From positions 13,258,064-13,322,063 of the forward strand of contig OX637397.1 of assembly GCA_951799425.1 (NCBI GenBank): 64,000 nt of DNA. The letters are read 5' to 3'. Under the pieces are notes generated by a model, which saw only the letters and a list, made by a program, of their open reading frames with translations, did no database searches and had not been told where the DNA came from. Both the position numbers and the translations under genes were made by a program. This stretch comes from Ilex aquifolium. Taxonomy: Eukaryota > Streptophyta > Magnoliopsida > Aquifoliales > Aquifoliaceae. Shown here piece by piece: positions 1-10,807 of the stretch; the first letter of the stretch is position 1, and each line of letters starts with the position of its first letter.

Positions 1-151
1 TTTCTGCAACTAGTGTCTTATAATATTTTCACATCGAGCAATTCTTATTGTACATTTATGAAACAACTGGTTGACCAAATAATCAGTACAACTTATTTGA
101 AAACATAATGTATTTATTTAAGGAGACTAGTAAATCAAACTGGACTTCAAA

Positions 152-1389
152 TCATGAGACTTGTAAGACAGAGCATATAATCTGTATGATAGTCAGCAGA
201 AGCAACAACATAACACCAAAAAGTGAAATGATAGACCATGAGCTGTTGAAATAATTACGTCTTAATTTGGCAACCCATATGTGTCGACGATGTTTGCAGT
301 GCTCGTTAACTTTGTTGAAAACTTCAGAATAACAGAAAGTTGTTTCATCTAGGAAGATATTATTGCCCAATTTGTTCAACATGGTCGAAACAGCTTCATC
401 ATCACCTAACCAATTGTCAATGATTCCACAGTGACATAGTATTGCGGCATCCTTGGGAGAATTTACGAGGCGATCTAAAAATGTCAAATAATGAGTCAAA
501 TAAGCTACTTCAGTACTGCCATTATATTGCTCATAAGCAATCATATTTCTAAAGAAGATCTCTGTAATATCATCAATTACCAAAGGTGGGATTTTTGTGA
601 TTCCCTTTTCAAACTTTATATCCATCAACGATGAACTTTCCGTAGCCTTTTCAAATTTAATACCAGCCTCTCAAAGGTCTGTGGCACATTTTATGAATTC
701 CCATCTACTACCTTGGTTAGCATAGTTCCCACGAGAAGACAACGTTGCAGCAAATGAGGAACACCAAGACTTGTGTACAAGGCCTAGTACATGATTGACA
801 TCATGGCTTGGAACACTGGAAAGTTTTAAAAGTTTTGAGTGAAGAACATCAAGGTTAAGGAAAATATGTTTCTTTCTTGGTTTGGATTTTTTGTCATGTC
901 GAATAAGAGCTCAAGGACAAAGAATGGGAGTTGATTTTCAAGTAACAATAAATCTCGATGTAAAATGCAGATGAACTTTTCCAATTTTAAAATAGGGTCA
1001 TCTTTATATGTGTGATCTTCAAAATTGCGAAATAACTCGATCATAAAGCACCCATCAAGAAGCATCATTCTCACAAACTCATCCTTCCCAAGTCCAATGG
1101 ACTCCACATAAGATTTTCGTGTTTTTTCTTCCAAATCTTGCATGGCATTGACATATCTATCCACATTCAATTCATTTCTTTGCTTAAGCAACAATTGTAG
1201 GTACCGTAGTTTATGCTCTTCCATCATTTTCATGTTACTTTTACCGTGGTGATAAGGACTGATTGCAAGCATTTCTGGTTCATAGGCTTTCTCGTTTTCT
1301 CTACGTAATAGGCCATCCACTCTGAAGATGTAGGGCTCAAAGGGTGTGGATGATAAAGAAGCAAGCTTGTTGTTGATGGTATTAGACAA
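152..1389 (-). pseudogene. DUF247 family protein gene, broken (copy 1)
   Basis: The N-terminal reading frame (1389 down to 826) has the start of the plant DUF247 family (PF03140): IFRVDGLLRRENEKAYEP, then ISPYHHGK and MEEHKLRYLQ. The C-terminal frame (628 down to 152) has the family's ending, with NMIAYEQYN, a cysteine-containing ILCHCGIIDNWLGDDEA stretch and a last hydrophobic helix (SIISLFGVMLLLLLTIIQII) that would anchor it in a membrane. Together they span about 412 codons, close to the usual 400-450. The frames differ, so there is a frameshift near 826-870, and the joining segment carries an in-frame TGA at 671-673. DUF247 genes usually lack introns, so an intron is a poor explanation. 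The family's biochemical role is unknown; in grasses DUF247 genes are linked to the S and Z self-incompatibility loci. The same lesions occur in copy 2 at 60447-61684. Confidence 0.88.
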
Positions 1390-1966
1390 CTAGCGGCTCA
1401 TTTGCTATCCCTTTGAAATTAACAAAGGCTGGGCAAACAAATACCAAAAAATTTGTCCAAAAATACCCTATTTCTCATCCACGAACGCAAGTGAGATATA
1501 AAAACTACAAAACAAATTACCAAAAAGATTTCAAATGAAACAAGGCTTGGTATAATGCGAACTTGTAAACACACATGGAAAATGTTTGGCTTAGAAGTCC
1601 CCCAACCCAATAAAAAACATCACAATAGCTCTCTAATATTTGTAATTAATTTTTTTAAAGGGATGCAACACGAGGATTTTCTAGGGGATCACTCATTCTA
1701 ATATTACTCTCACTCAAGCACGTTAAACTGCGGAGTTATGATGAAATCTAGTGCATTAATGTTGGCATAATTGCACCCTATTTGTAATTAGTTCTTTACT
1801 TTGGTCCGAAAATAGTAATTTTATTTGACCGGGTTGTGTTTGAGATGTTATCTTAGGACCGTATTTTTATTGTGACCACATTGAGTTTGTTTGATTAGTC
1901 TGAGACGTGTTTTTCAAAAATATATGTATAATTTTATTTTATTTTTAAATAACTACAATTAATGTT

Positions 1967-2330
1967 CTCCAAGTGGGAGAATTTTTTCTATATTGGACTT
2001 CCATTAATTGATAGTTAATTTTGGATTTGTGAAAAACGTCTGAATTTATGGTCCAATGAGATGAACCCAATATTATTAAGTGATCTATTTTGATGGGCTT
2101 ATGTGCATCTTGTAATTGACGTGGTTGAGGCAGTTAAGTGTAGGTCTTAATCTAATTGTGACCCGTAATAGGAGAGCCCATTAGATTTCATTATAAATAG
2201 CAGACTAGATCCCCTCTCCACTTCATAACCCTAATTTGGTTTGTCCCATTGAGAGTCACCAATTGCTTTGAAGAAGGAGAGTAAGACATTGCCCTTTAGC
2301 GAAAGAAACCTGAAGATCGAATGTCATGGC
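1967..2330 (+). promoter_or_regulatory. Promoter-like or partial Copia-LTR-like segment (copy 1)
   Basis: A TATAAATA box lies at 2192-2199. About 30 bp downstream is a pyrimidine-rich start region with AACCCTAA (a telo-box-like motif), then a leader and an ATG at 2326-2328 followed by a GT that could be a splice donor. Upstream at 1967-1980 is CTCCAAGTGGGAGA, which resembles the purine-rich tract that precedes Copia 3' LTRs. No downstream coding exon was recognised. It may be a solo or partial LTR or an orphan host promoter. The rest of 1390-4233 is AT-rich with no gene I can support. Confidence 0.3.
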
Positions 2331-4233
2331 TCATACAGGTATGGTCTAAACCTATATAATCTAAATCTTGAATTTAGAAGTTCTAAATTTTATATACAAA
2401 TCATTAAAATTTCTGACAGTAACTTCTATAGGTCATGATATGTTTTTACTAATGGTGGGCCTATTAAATTTCCACCAACATAGATCTGCCCCCATCCCAA
2501 TTCAATTCTTTAATACGAAATTATTGAGGTCACTCCATTCTATATCCACCCATCAATTACTAAACACACAAAATTAATGGCTAAACCTTCCCAATCTACT
2601 TACATACCATTAACTTGTTAAACAAATAGTTGTCACTTTATGATACACCCCAAAATTTTGTTTTCTCCTCTTCTTTTCAGTAAGATTGAGTTTTAGTACA
2701 CATACATGATTGTCTCCAAATGACCTTCATAACCAGATTCAAATTGAAAGGATATGCATATAAGGTTTTGAATCCTATTACCATGAAAAGTTTTTTCATT
2801 ATACAAAAGGTAGCGTCCAGAATAATCTACTGCAACACCATCTTGCATATACAGTGATAATAATTTTGATTTAGCCTGAGAATACTCAAGTTTTGTTCAG
2901 TAGCATGGCTTGACAAGTGAAACCCAATCAAAATATGCCAAAACACAGTTGTAGTTCTATGGGAATGCCAATAATCATACAATAAGATTCTAGAGGAGAT
3001 TGAAAAAAGTCCAATTATAATTTGATGTTGCTACTTAACAAAAACTTCCTCAAAGTTTATTTGTTATTAAAAATAAAGGAAAAATTAAAATTTAGGTTAT
3101 ATGAGTGGGTAGAAATAAAATATTTAATATGATAATTGAATGTGCTTAGTTATTAATAGGGTAGACATAAAAAGGGGTGGGTTTAGTTTCTAATGGGTGA
3201 GCATATAACAGGTGGACTTATTGATTTTATGTTATAGTGTTTTAATGGGGTGAGAATGAATATTTGTAAAATGGGAATATTCCCATCTCTTCGAAAAGCT
3301 AAATTAACTATAGATATCTTGAGAATACAAAAAACCATGTATTTCACTCCAGCTCAAACTTGGATGAACATCCATGTACAAAAGTGTGCTCAATTTGAAG
3401 AAAAATGAGTTAGAATCAACCTGCTTAGAGTACTTGTGGCAACCCTTTGGCCCAACTCCTCCTTACCTAGTTGAGAGGCTTACTTGCGATTCCAAACCAA
3501 GGTTTTGTGTAAATATCTTGATAATCATATGAGTTTCCAAATATAATACAAACCTCTTGACTTTTAACAAATAACAAATATATCCTTGTGAGAATTTTTA
3601 AGGTGGCGTGTGGAGGAGTGAGATCTCCTCTAACAAATTTTGTTTCGGTTTTCTTATTTGGTAGATCACCTACTCCTAATTTGAGAAGGACCCATTATAC
3701 ATAAGTGGGTTTCTCACTACTATATGAGTGAGTAATCTACCAAAGAGGAGCCTAGAGAGAAAAAGTATCATAAAAAATTTAAATCCCACGTGAAAAATCA
3801 CCATACCATACGCCTTATTTCACCCAATTAACCATACACTTCAATGATGTTGATATTTTTGCTGGCCACGGAGTGTCTCAAATACAAAACACAACTATAG
3901 AATTGTTGATGTCATTTCTAAAATAATTATACGTTTCATCCATATTACCTTATTGATTTAATAAGAGACTATCTGGCCTTTTTCCATAGTGTGAATGTTG
4001 TAAGATTGTAAATTTGTTAATACAAGTGAATGCATTAAATTGTTTCAATTCTACCTTTGCTTTATACTTAAAGGTTAAGAAATGCTATAAATGTGTGGAG
4101 TGTGAATGCATTAATTCGTTGCAATGGTGTATTTCCTTAGTCGGTGTGAATGCATTAATTCGTTGCCCTTGTATATTTGCTTAGGAGTTAAGGAATGAAC
4201 ACAGCTGTTCGAGACATGTAAAGACTTACGACT

Positions 4234-4365
4234 AGGACTATTAAACAAGTCAAGCTTGAACATTTTTTTAGGTTCGTTTATGTGTAAATAATCAAATGAG
4301 TCAGCTCGTTTATGTGTAAATTAGGTTTGAATTAGGCTCGAATTCAGTTCGATTATCACCCCTAC
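4234..4365 (+). mobile_element. hAT-type MITE, copy 1
   Basis: A 132-bp element flanked by an exact 8-bp duplication, TTACGACT, at 4226-4233 and 4366-4373. Its reverse complement is clearly similar to 46384-46515. In that better copy the ends form an imperfect inverted repeat of about 18 bp (TAGGGGTGTTAATCGAGC against TAGGACTGTTAATCAAGC). The 8-bp target duplication and short imperfect terminal repeats point to the hAT superfamily. It has no coding capacity. Confidence 0.72.
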
Positions 4366-4524
4366 TTACGACTGCCCTTTCTTCATTCTATCCCTCTAGT
4401 CCCGCCCCACCACAAAGAAGAAATAAAAAAAACCCCTTTCTCTCTCCTTAGTGAATTCCAGAGGCCCCACTCTCTTTCTCTCTCAGAAGAAGAAGAAGAA
4501 GACCCATCTTTCTCATACAATCAA

Positions 4525-5290
4525 ATGGGCCAAATGGAAAGCAAAGGTGGCTATTTGGCAGAAGATGTGCTGATCGAGATACTGTCAAGAATGTCTGTGA
4601 AATCTCTGTTGCAATTCAGGTGTGGCTGCAAATTTTGGAAAAATCTAATAGATAGTCCTGCTTTCATTTCCATTCATTTACAACACAACAACAACAAGGA
4701 CAATGCCCGTCTGGTGGTATACTTCGATAGATTCTTGCTATGACTCCTACTTGAATGGTGTTTATTACTGGTGGTCTCCACATGGAAAGCTGGTTTCGTT
4801 TGACATGGGGAAAGAGGAGTTCAGAGAGATTGAAGGGCCACCACGTATTCACCAAGACTCAGTCTACGAGATTCTTGCGTTGTACAATGGCTCTATAGCT
4901 CTGATTTATTCCCATTCACAAGTGCCATTAGATTCTTGGGAATCAGCTGAGCAGTCATCAGTTGCCCTGTGGGTATTGATGGAGGAGGAGGGAATGGGAT
5001 ATTGGATCAAGCAATTAAATATCGGACCGCTTCATGGAATGATGAAACCAGTGGGGGTGTGGAAGAATGATGAGGTCTTTGTTGAAACCACACCTGGCCA
5101 CCTGCTCCTGTATAATCCTAATACCCAACTTGTTCTTAAGGATCTCCAAATCTTAGGCCATCGTACTCATTCTCGTTGCCTTCACCTACTTATCTACACC
5201 GAAAGCCTTGTTTCAGTCCATGGGGAAGGTGAGCCGGGAGAATATAAAAATCCATCGGGTGTCATTAAATTACCCCGATCCTTTTTCTAG
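4525..5290 (+). pseudogene. F-box protein with F-box-associated domain, internally deleted
   Basis: The first frame (4525-4743) encodes a clean F-box at residues about 10-50, with LAEDVLIEILSRMSVKSLLQ and a following FRCGCKFWKNLIDSPAF. F-box proteins bind SKP1 and recruit targets to SCF ubiquitin ligases. The second frame (overlapping, ending at 5290) encodes the C-terminal half of an F-box-associated domain: YLNGVYYWW, FDMGKEEFREI, SSVALWVLMEEEGMGYWIKQ and a late LLLYNPNTQLVLKDL. The total of about 255 codons is short of the usual 380-420. About 100-150 residues between the F-box and YLNGVYYW are missing and the frames are shifted at 4703-4743, so this looks like an internal deletion with frameshift. 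It resembles the CPR1/CPR30-like group. An unannotated splice is a less likely explanation. Confidence 0.8.
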
Positions 5291-7405
5291 CAACCTCCAT
5301 ATTTAGGACCCACCAAAAAAAAATAAAAAATACCTCCATGCTTAGGGAAAGACAACCAAATCAAACACAACTTCTGTTTCCATGTCGTAAGGTAAGATAT
5401 AATTGGATCAAATTACGGTTCAGATTTTGACTTAATGGTTGTAACATTTTGAATTAATAGTAACCTATGTATTGGCACCGATTGAGTCATAATTTAGACT
5501 CAAACAAGTTGTAATTTAACATAATTGAAGTGCAACTGTATCTTTTTTTTTTTTCTATTATGGTATCAACTGTCGATTCGTATCGACTTGAGATAAATTT
5601 TGATTCCAGTCAAAAGTCATGTTGAATAACTATTTGTAGGGGTGTTCAAATTTTCTATTACTCGTAATTTTCTGTCATACCCGATCCTATTAATTAGTTA
5701 ATCGAAAAAATCAAGTAAGAATGCGAAATGCTCATCAAATTTTCGTATTTCTACTCTACTCTATATATATATATATATTAAAATAGAAGGGGGTTTGAAT
5801 CTTATACCCCATATATTTTTTCCCTCCCAAAATCATCCCATCCAATTTAATTCAACCCAACCATCACATCCAACCCAACCCAATCCAACCCAAAGCAACG
5901 GCTCCCTGCAACCCTTATGCCCTCTCTCTTCTGTCTCAGGCAGTCAGTTCCCCCAAATCCCGGACAAGCAACAGCTCCATGGCAACCCACAGGCGGCGAG
6001 TCACTTCCCCAAATCATAGACACAGCCACCCTCTGCGCAAACACCCTACACCTCCTCGCTCTCTGCTCTCCCTCTTCACTCAACGCAAACAGGTCCCAAT
6101 CTCTCTGCTCTCCCTCTTCACTCAACGCAAAGAGGCTCACCCAGCGGCTGTTCCGGCATTTTTTCAACAGAATTTTTTGTGTAAGGTAAGTTTGTATCTA
6201 ATTTTTTCTCTGGTTATTTTACTGATTCACCCAACGCAAACACCCACTCCCCCCATCCCTCTTCTACGCAAACACCAACAGAGGAATTGCAGGCTGTTTT
6301 TGTTACCGGCTGGGTTACAACGTTGAACTCACCGGCTGCTTTTGTTCCTGTTCTAAGTCAAATACATTTGAGAAACTCAGAGCTAAAGTTCTGTTCTGTT
6401 GGGTAGAGCTGGAGAATCATAATTTTGTTAATTGTATTCACATGCTTTTGTTATTTCACTTTCTCTCCCTTTTTGATTTTTCAATTAGTCACATTCTTTC
6501 CATTTTAATTCTCTCCCTTGGTGTACAGTTCTACATGCTTTTGAAATTTTCCAGTTTTACCTTCTTTTTATATTGAACCCAATTGAAGCTCATTTCATTT
6601 TCATCAACATGGTGGATGCATGTTACTACACTACAGTCAATATTATTTTTTTCATTTTACTGTTTGAGTTGCCTTTTCTGGTGCATTGTGCTTTAAGCAA
6701 GTTAAAATTCTGGAGCATTTGGTGTTTACTAAATTGGCTAGAAACAATTCATGTTGTTTTAGACTGCATTTTAACAGAGTCTATCAGTTGATGGAAGAAG
6801 GAAGAACTAATTGTTTCATGTGCAACCAGATGGATCTTGGCCTGTGATTTTTGGTTTCTCATATAAAATATCTCCTTAGGCCAACTATCAACTCTTTTCC
6901 TTGCCATGAGTCCAATGAATATACTATTAAACCTCAATTTTTGCCATGAGTTCAATGAATATAATGTTCTGTTTTCATGCATATATCGGATCACTATGGG
7001 GTGAAAAAATGGAAAAATAGCACAGCCACCCATCTCTCAATCAATAAATACTAATTCTGCGTTTTCTTTTTTTTTTTAATCTACGTTTATACAGACGAAT
7101 ATATTCGTGCTTCTGCGTGTTTAACGTTATAGTTTCATATAGCTCTTGAAAGTTTTTAGTTGAGAGAAGCTTTATTTTATTTTATTTTTCGAGTTGTAGA
7201 AGGAAAGAAAGGAAATAAATATTGTGTTGTCTGGTATGCTTTTAACATCTCAAGAGCTAGAGTTTTTTTTTTTCCCCAGTCTTCTGGTTGTCATTGCATT
7301 GTTTTAAGCTTATATTGTGGGTTTTTTTTTATTCTTAGTTAAATCAAAGCTGTATTGATTTTCGTTTGTGTGTTTATAACTGCTTATTCTTTTGTGCTAT
7401 TTGGT
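5291..7405. other. Non-coding stretch with a 5'-UTR-like C-rich segment
   Basis: 5291-5790 is AT-rich with a (TA)n run at 5762-5778. 5795-6190 is unusually C-rich and open in three frames at once, which suggests composition rather than coding. It contains a 29-bp direct repeat (6061-6089 and 6103-6131, reading CTCTGCTCTCCCTCTTCACT and on) and ends in a consensus splice donor, AAG|GTAAG, at 6183-6190. It could be the leader and first intron of the cereblon-like gene fragment at 7406. 6200-7405 is T-rich, intron-like, with no supported exon. Confidence 0.4.
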
Positions 7406-7645
7406 ATGGATCACAGTGGTCGTGGTTATGGAGGGGCTTCAGCATCTGGTGACTTGACATTTGATACCTGTTTGGCTGCATTACATACATATCTTGGCGG
7501 TATGCATATGGTTTCCAATGTCTTATTACTAATTTCATGTTAATCTAAACGATTAGGGGCTTAATGGTTCATTACTAATCTCATAATAGGTTGGCTTTTT
7601 TGGAGAGTGGTGCTGTATTGTCCCTTCCGCTGTTTTACCTCGAAG
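7406..7645 (+). pseudogene. Cereblon-like (LON-domain) gene fragment, two exons
   Basis: Exon-like piece one (7406-7499) contains DTCLAALHTYLG and ends at a GT donor at 7500. Piece two (about 7579-7645) reads SHNRLAFLESGAVLSLPLFY and then LE, and ends at a GT donor at 7646. These match the segment of plant cereblon homologues where an HTYLG motif is followed by a glycine-rich turn and LPxFYLEG at the start of the LON N-terminal substrate-binding domain; human CRBN also has an SHTYLG motif there. Cereblon is a substrate receptor of CUL4-DDB1 ubiquitin ligases. The residues between the pieces are lost or hidden in a poor splice junction, and the frames do not join cleanly. A solo-LTR-like element begins 31 bp downstream and no later exon was found, so this is a truncated remnant, probably captured or broken. 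Confidence 0.68.
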
Positions 7646-7676
7646 GTACTTATTTAGTTTGCTTTTAGACATTGCA

Positions 7677-10606
7677 TGTGAAACCCCGGAAAATTTGAAC
7701 TATTCACAAAGGGGCAAAACAATAACTTGCCACTATGAACGGGTTGCGAAACTGAATTTTCTAGAACTCGGATGACGAAACGGACTTCACCGTTGAATTC
7801 GTCTCACGAAATCTAGTGACCATGTAAAATTTCATCAAATTCCGAAATAGTCGGATTTTTCACGTTTTACGAGACAGTCGGGTCTCGGGTGACCCCAAAA
7901 ACGAAATTTTGGACAAAATGTGAGAAAATTGAAAATAATTTAATTAGAGTTCATAGAAAATAATTTGAACTTAAATCGGGACGAATTTTAATCGTTTCGG
8001 GACGAAAATAAACCCGAACGAAGAGGGGGCGTGTGGCGCGATCTGAACCACACATTGAAAAATATAAATAGGCTTAAAATTCTGATTTTCAGCAGATATT
8101 TTCTGCTGAAATCAGTATGTGTTCAGACGTTGAAGGGAGAGAGGAGAAAAATTTGATCTCCAAGCTTCCCGCTCCGATTCCGAGAGTTCCGTCCGTCGGA
8201 ATTCGTCGATTCAAAAGGCAAAGTTTATCTACGCGACGAGGGCTACGCGTGGGTACCAAAAACAACAAGTTTCACCGAAGGTGAACGGGTGGGGGTGTAC
8301 GAAAATCAAGATTCGAGTTGTATTTCTTTGCTCGAATTCCGTCGAGCTAGAAGGGAGAAGTGATCACGTCGACGAGGGCTACGCGTGGGTACCAAAAATG
8401 AAGATTTTCACCGAAGGTGAAAAATCGGGATTTGGAAAAATCAACTTCGAGTTGGGTTTTCGGGTCTTGGGAGCTTCCTACGGGATTCTCACGCTACAAG
8501 AGGTAGGGGTTCTCCTACTTGGGTTGATTTCTTACCTAAAATGCCTATGATTATGGCTTGGTATATATATAGATATGTGTACATATTTATATGGATATAG
8601 TTATGGAATAATGAAGAAAATGGGTAGGTTGTTAGAAAAATTACACTTGCCTATTGGTGGAATTTAGGTAAAATAATTTTATCCTAAATTGGTATGTAGA
8701 AATTGCCTATTGGAATTTCTTGAATTATGTGGAAATTGGGCATGATATGTGTTACCATGTTGTTTGCCTTGAAGGTGTTTGACAAAATACCTAAATGGAT
8801 TGAAATTGTTATATGATAAATAACATGTTATGCCTTATGTGGTAAATGAAAATCATATGTGTACGATATGATTTATGTTGAAATTGTGAATGTCAGATAT
8901 ATATTTTGATATATCAATTGTTGTAATGAAGCATGGAATTTATACGTTTATAATGTAAATTGCCATGGAGTGGAATTGATTATGTTAGTTTAGTTCATAT
9001 GGCATGCATTACATATGTGACATAATGTTATTGCAATGATACATCGCATTGCATATGCACGGGGAATTCACATCATGAGTGGTGTGTGTGTGTGCATGGT
9101 TGTTGTTAATACCATATGTTGGAATGTGGTAGAGACAGTTCATATGGCATTCATTACATATGAACCTTGCATGAGAGAAGCAATGAGTCATTACATTGCA
9201 TATGTACGGGAACATCACATACATGGACATTGTGTCATAAGGATGTTGTGCATGGGTGTTTGTACCACAATCTATGTGGTATTAAATGCATATGGTCATG
9301 GAAATTGCTCATTGGCATTATTGCATATAGAGCATGACATTGGTAACTCCATTCATGGACATTAGTCATTAGTGGAGGCATGTGTAGGTGGTGCATGGTT
9401 AATCAACACCTTGTTTGGTAGTTGATATGTGGGCTTGGAAATGTGGACCGATGGTCACATGGAGTCACATGATTGCATTGCATAAGGAAAATTTGTGTTG
9501 GGTATAGCAAGAAGGGGCATGGCGACTTCCTTGGGTGAAAAGCCCTAAACCACTTGGTTCATACACTTCCCGGGGTGAAATTCCGCAAAAGTGTAATGCT
9601 TACGGAGCCAGGGTGAAATTCCAAAATCCGTTGCCCAAAGGAAACACAAGATTTTGATATAAAATATACTCATCCAATGAGTATCATATTTTTCGTCGAA
9701 GACGGGTTCATTACACATTGCATTGTGTTGTGGGAGTCGGGAAGGACTCGGGTTGTGTTACATGATTGAGTCTCATCTCACTCATAGCATGTGGTACACA
9801 TTGGCATTCGCATTGTGTGTGTGGGAGCCGGGAAGGGCTCGGGTCGAGTACATGAGTCTCATCTCATTCATGGGGCTTAGGTAGCCCGGTTTAACATACA
9901 TGGCATTGGCATGTAAAGAGAGTCGGGGTGAACTCGGGTTGGATGTACATGAGTGGATTTCATCTCATTCACGGCATGGCTTAATGGCATTCCATCATTG
10001 AATTGCATTCTTGATTGGAATGGTTATGGAAATTATGGATGTTGCATGTGAATATTTCATGTGCATATAGGTTGAGGAGTAGCCTCTGTAGGAATTTCTC
10101 TACTGGGCGTTGGCTCACCCTATACGGGAACAATTTCAGGTGCGGGAGGTTCACCGACGCACGGCTCAAGTTTGGGCCCTCATGGTTGAAGAAAGGCCGA
10201 CATGTGGTCTTAGCCTTATTTCATGTGAAAACATTTGAAATATTATGTCTTTGGCATGTAAATTAAGCAAATTAATTGTAATAGAATATATGTGAATAAT
10301 TGTTAATCTAACCTTGTATGTTATATAAGTATGGTTAATTGGACCCAGTGTGGCCAATGTTTACTTATACATGGACCCGGTGCGGCCATTGCTTTATATT
10401 TGACCTCGGATGGGTCTGGTAATTGTGTATTGCACAGGTTGGGTATTGGGTAGAGCTCCCCATACAAAGGAGACTCTGCCCAAATTTCGTAAGTTATGGA
10501 CCCCGGTAAATGGGGCATAACATTGTGACATCGAGATACTAGGTATTTATAGGTATTCCGCGGGTTGATGGGTAATCAACGGACCCCCGGATTTTGGGGC
10601 GTCACA
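7677..10606 (+). mobile_element. Solo-LTR-like element A (2930 bp)
   Basis: It starts TGTGAAACCCCGG, ends GGGGCGTCACA (TG...CA with short inverted ends) and is flanked by an exact 5-bp duplication, TTGCA, at 7672-7676 and 10607-10611. A TATAAATA box lies at 8063, 386 nt from the left end. Motifs shared with elements B, C and D include GTCGAGCTAGAAGGGAGAAG (8341 on), CTACTGGGCGTTGGCTCACC (10101 on) and TGGGTAGAGCTCCCC near 10449. There is no primer-binding site, polypurine tract, internal coding region or second LTR, so it reads as a solo LTR of a long-LTR retrotransposon. Short ORFs inside, for example 9009-9365, are not conserved and are not called. Confidence 0.82.
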
Positions 10607-10807
10607 TTGCATGGAATGTGAATGCTTTGTTGTGTTTTTCATTGCATTGGAAGGTAAAGTATGACTGTAGTTGAGGGTATTGGAAAAAAGGTGAAGTAGG
10701 ACTGGGTTTGTTTGGTTTGCTCTTCATTCAAATGCCCACAAGTTGTTCGTTATCTTCAAGTTCAAGGGTGTGTATTGATTTAATTATTGGGTCATTTTCA
10801 TCGGATG

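Larger units (their letters stand above)
1..3705. repeat. Large near-identical duplication, copy 1
   Basis: This block matches 60296-64000 base for base at a constant offset of 60295, with no indel noticed. By eye I found nine substitutions, at 507, 686, 1122, 1414, 1449, 2398, 3031, 3419 and 3553 (copy-1 numbering), about 0.24% divergence; eight are transitions. Both copies run off the window: this copy starts at base 1 already inside the repeat, and copy 2 still matches at base 64000. The true repeat is therefore longer than 3.7 kb. It holds a broken DUF247 gene and a promoter-like or LTR-like segment. It may be a ~60 kb tandem duplication or two allelic haplotypes joined during assembly. 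Confidence 0.97.

Noticed and set aside
5795..6326. Overlapping ORFs in the C-rich segment
   Set aside because: Open in three frames plus the reverse strand, no family motif, includes a duplicated 29-bp segment; reads as a leader sequence.
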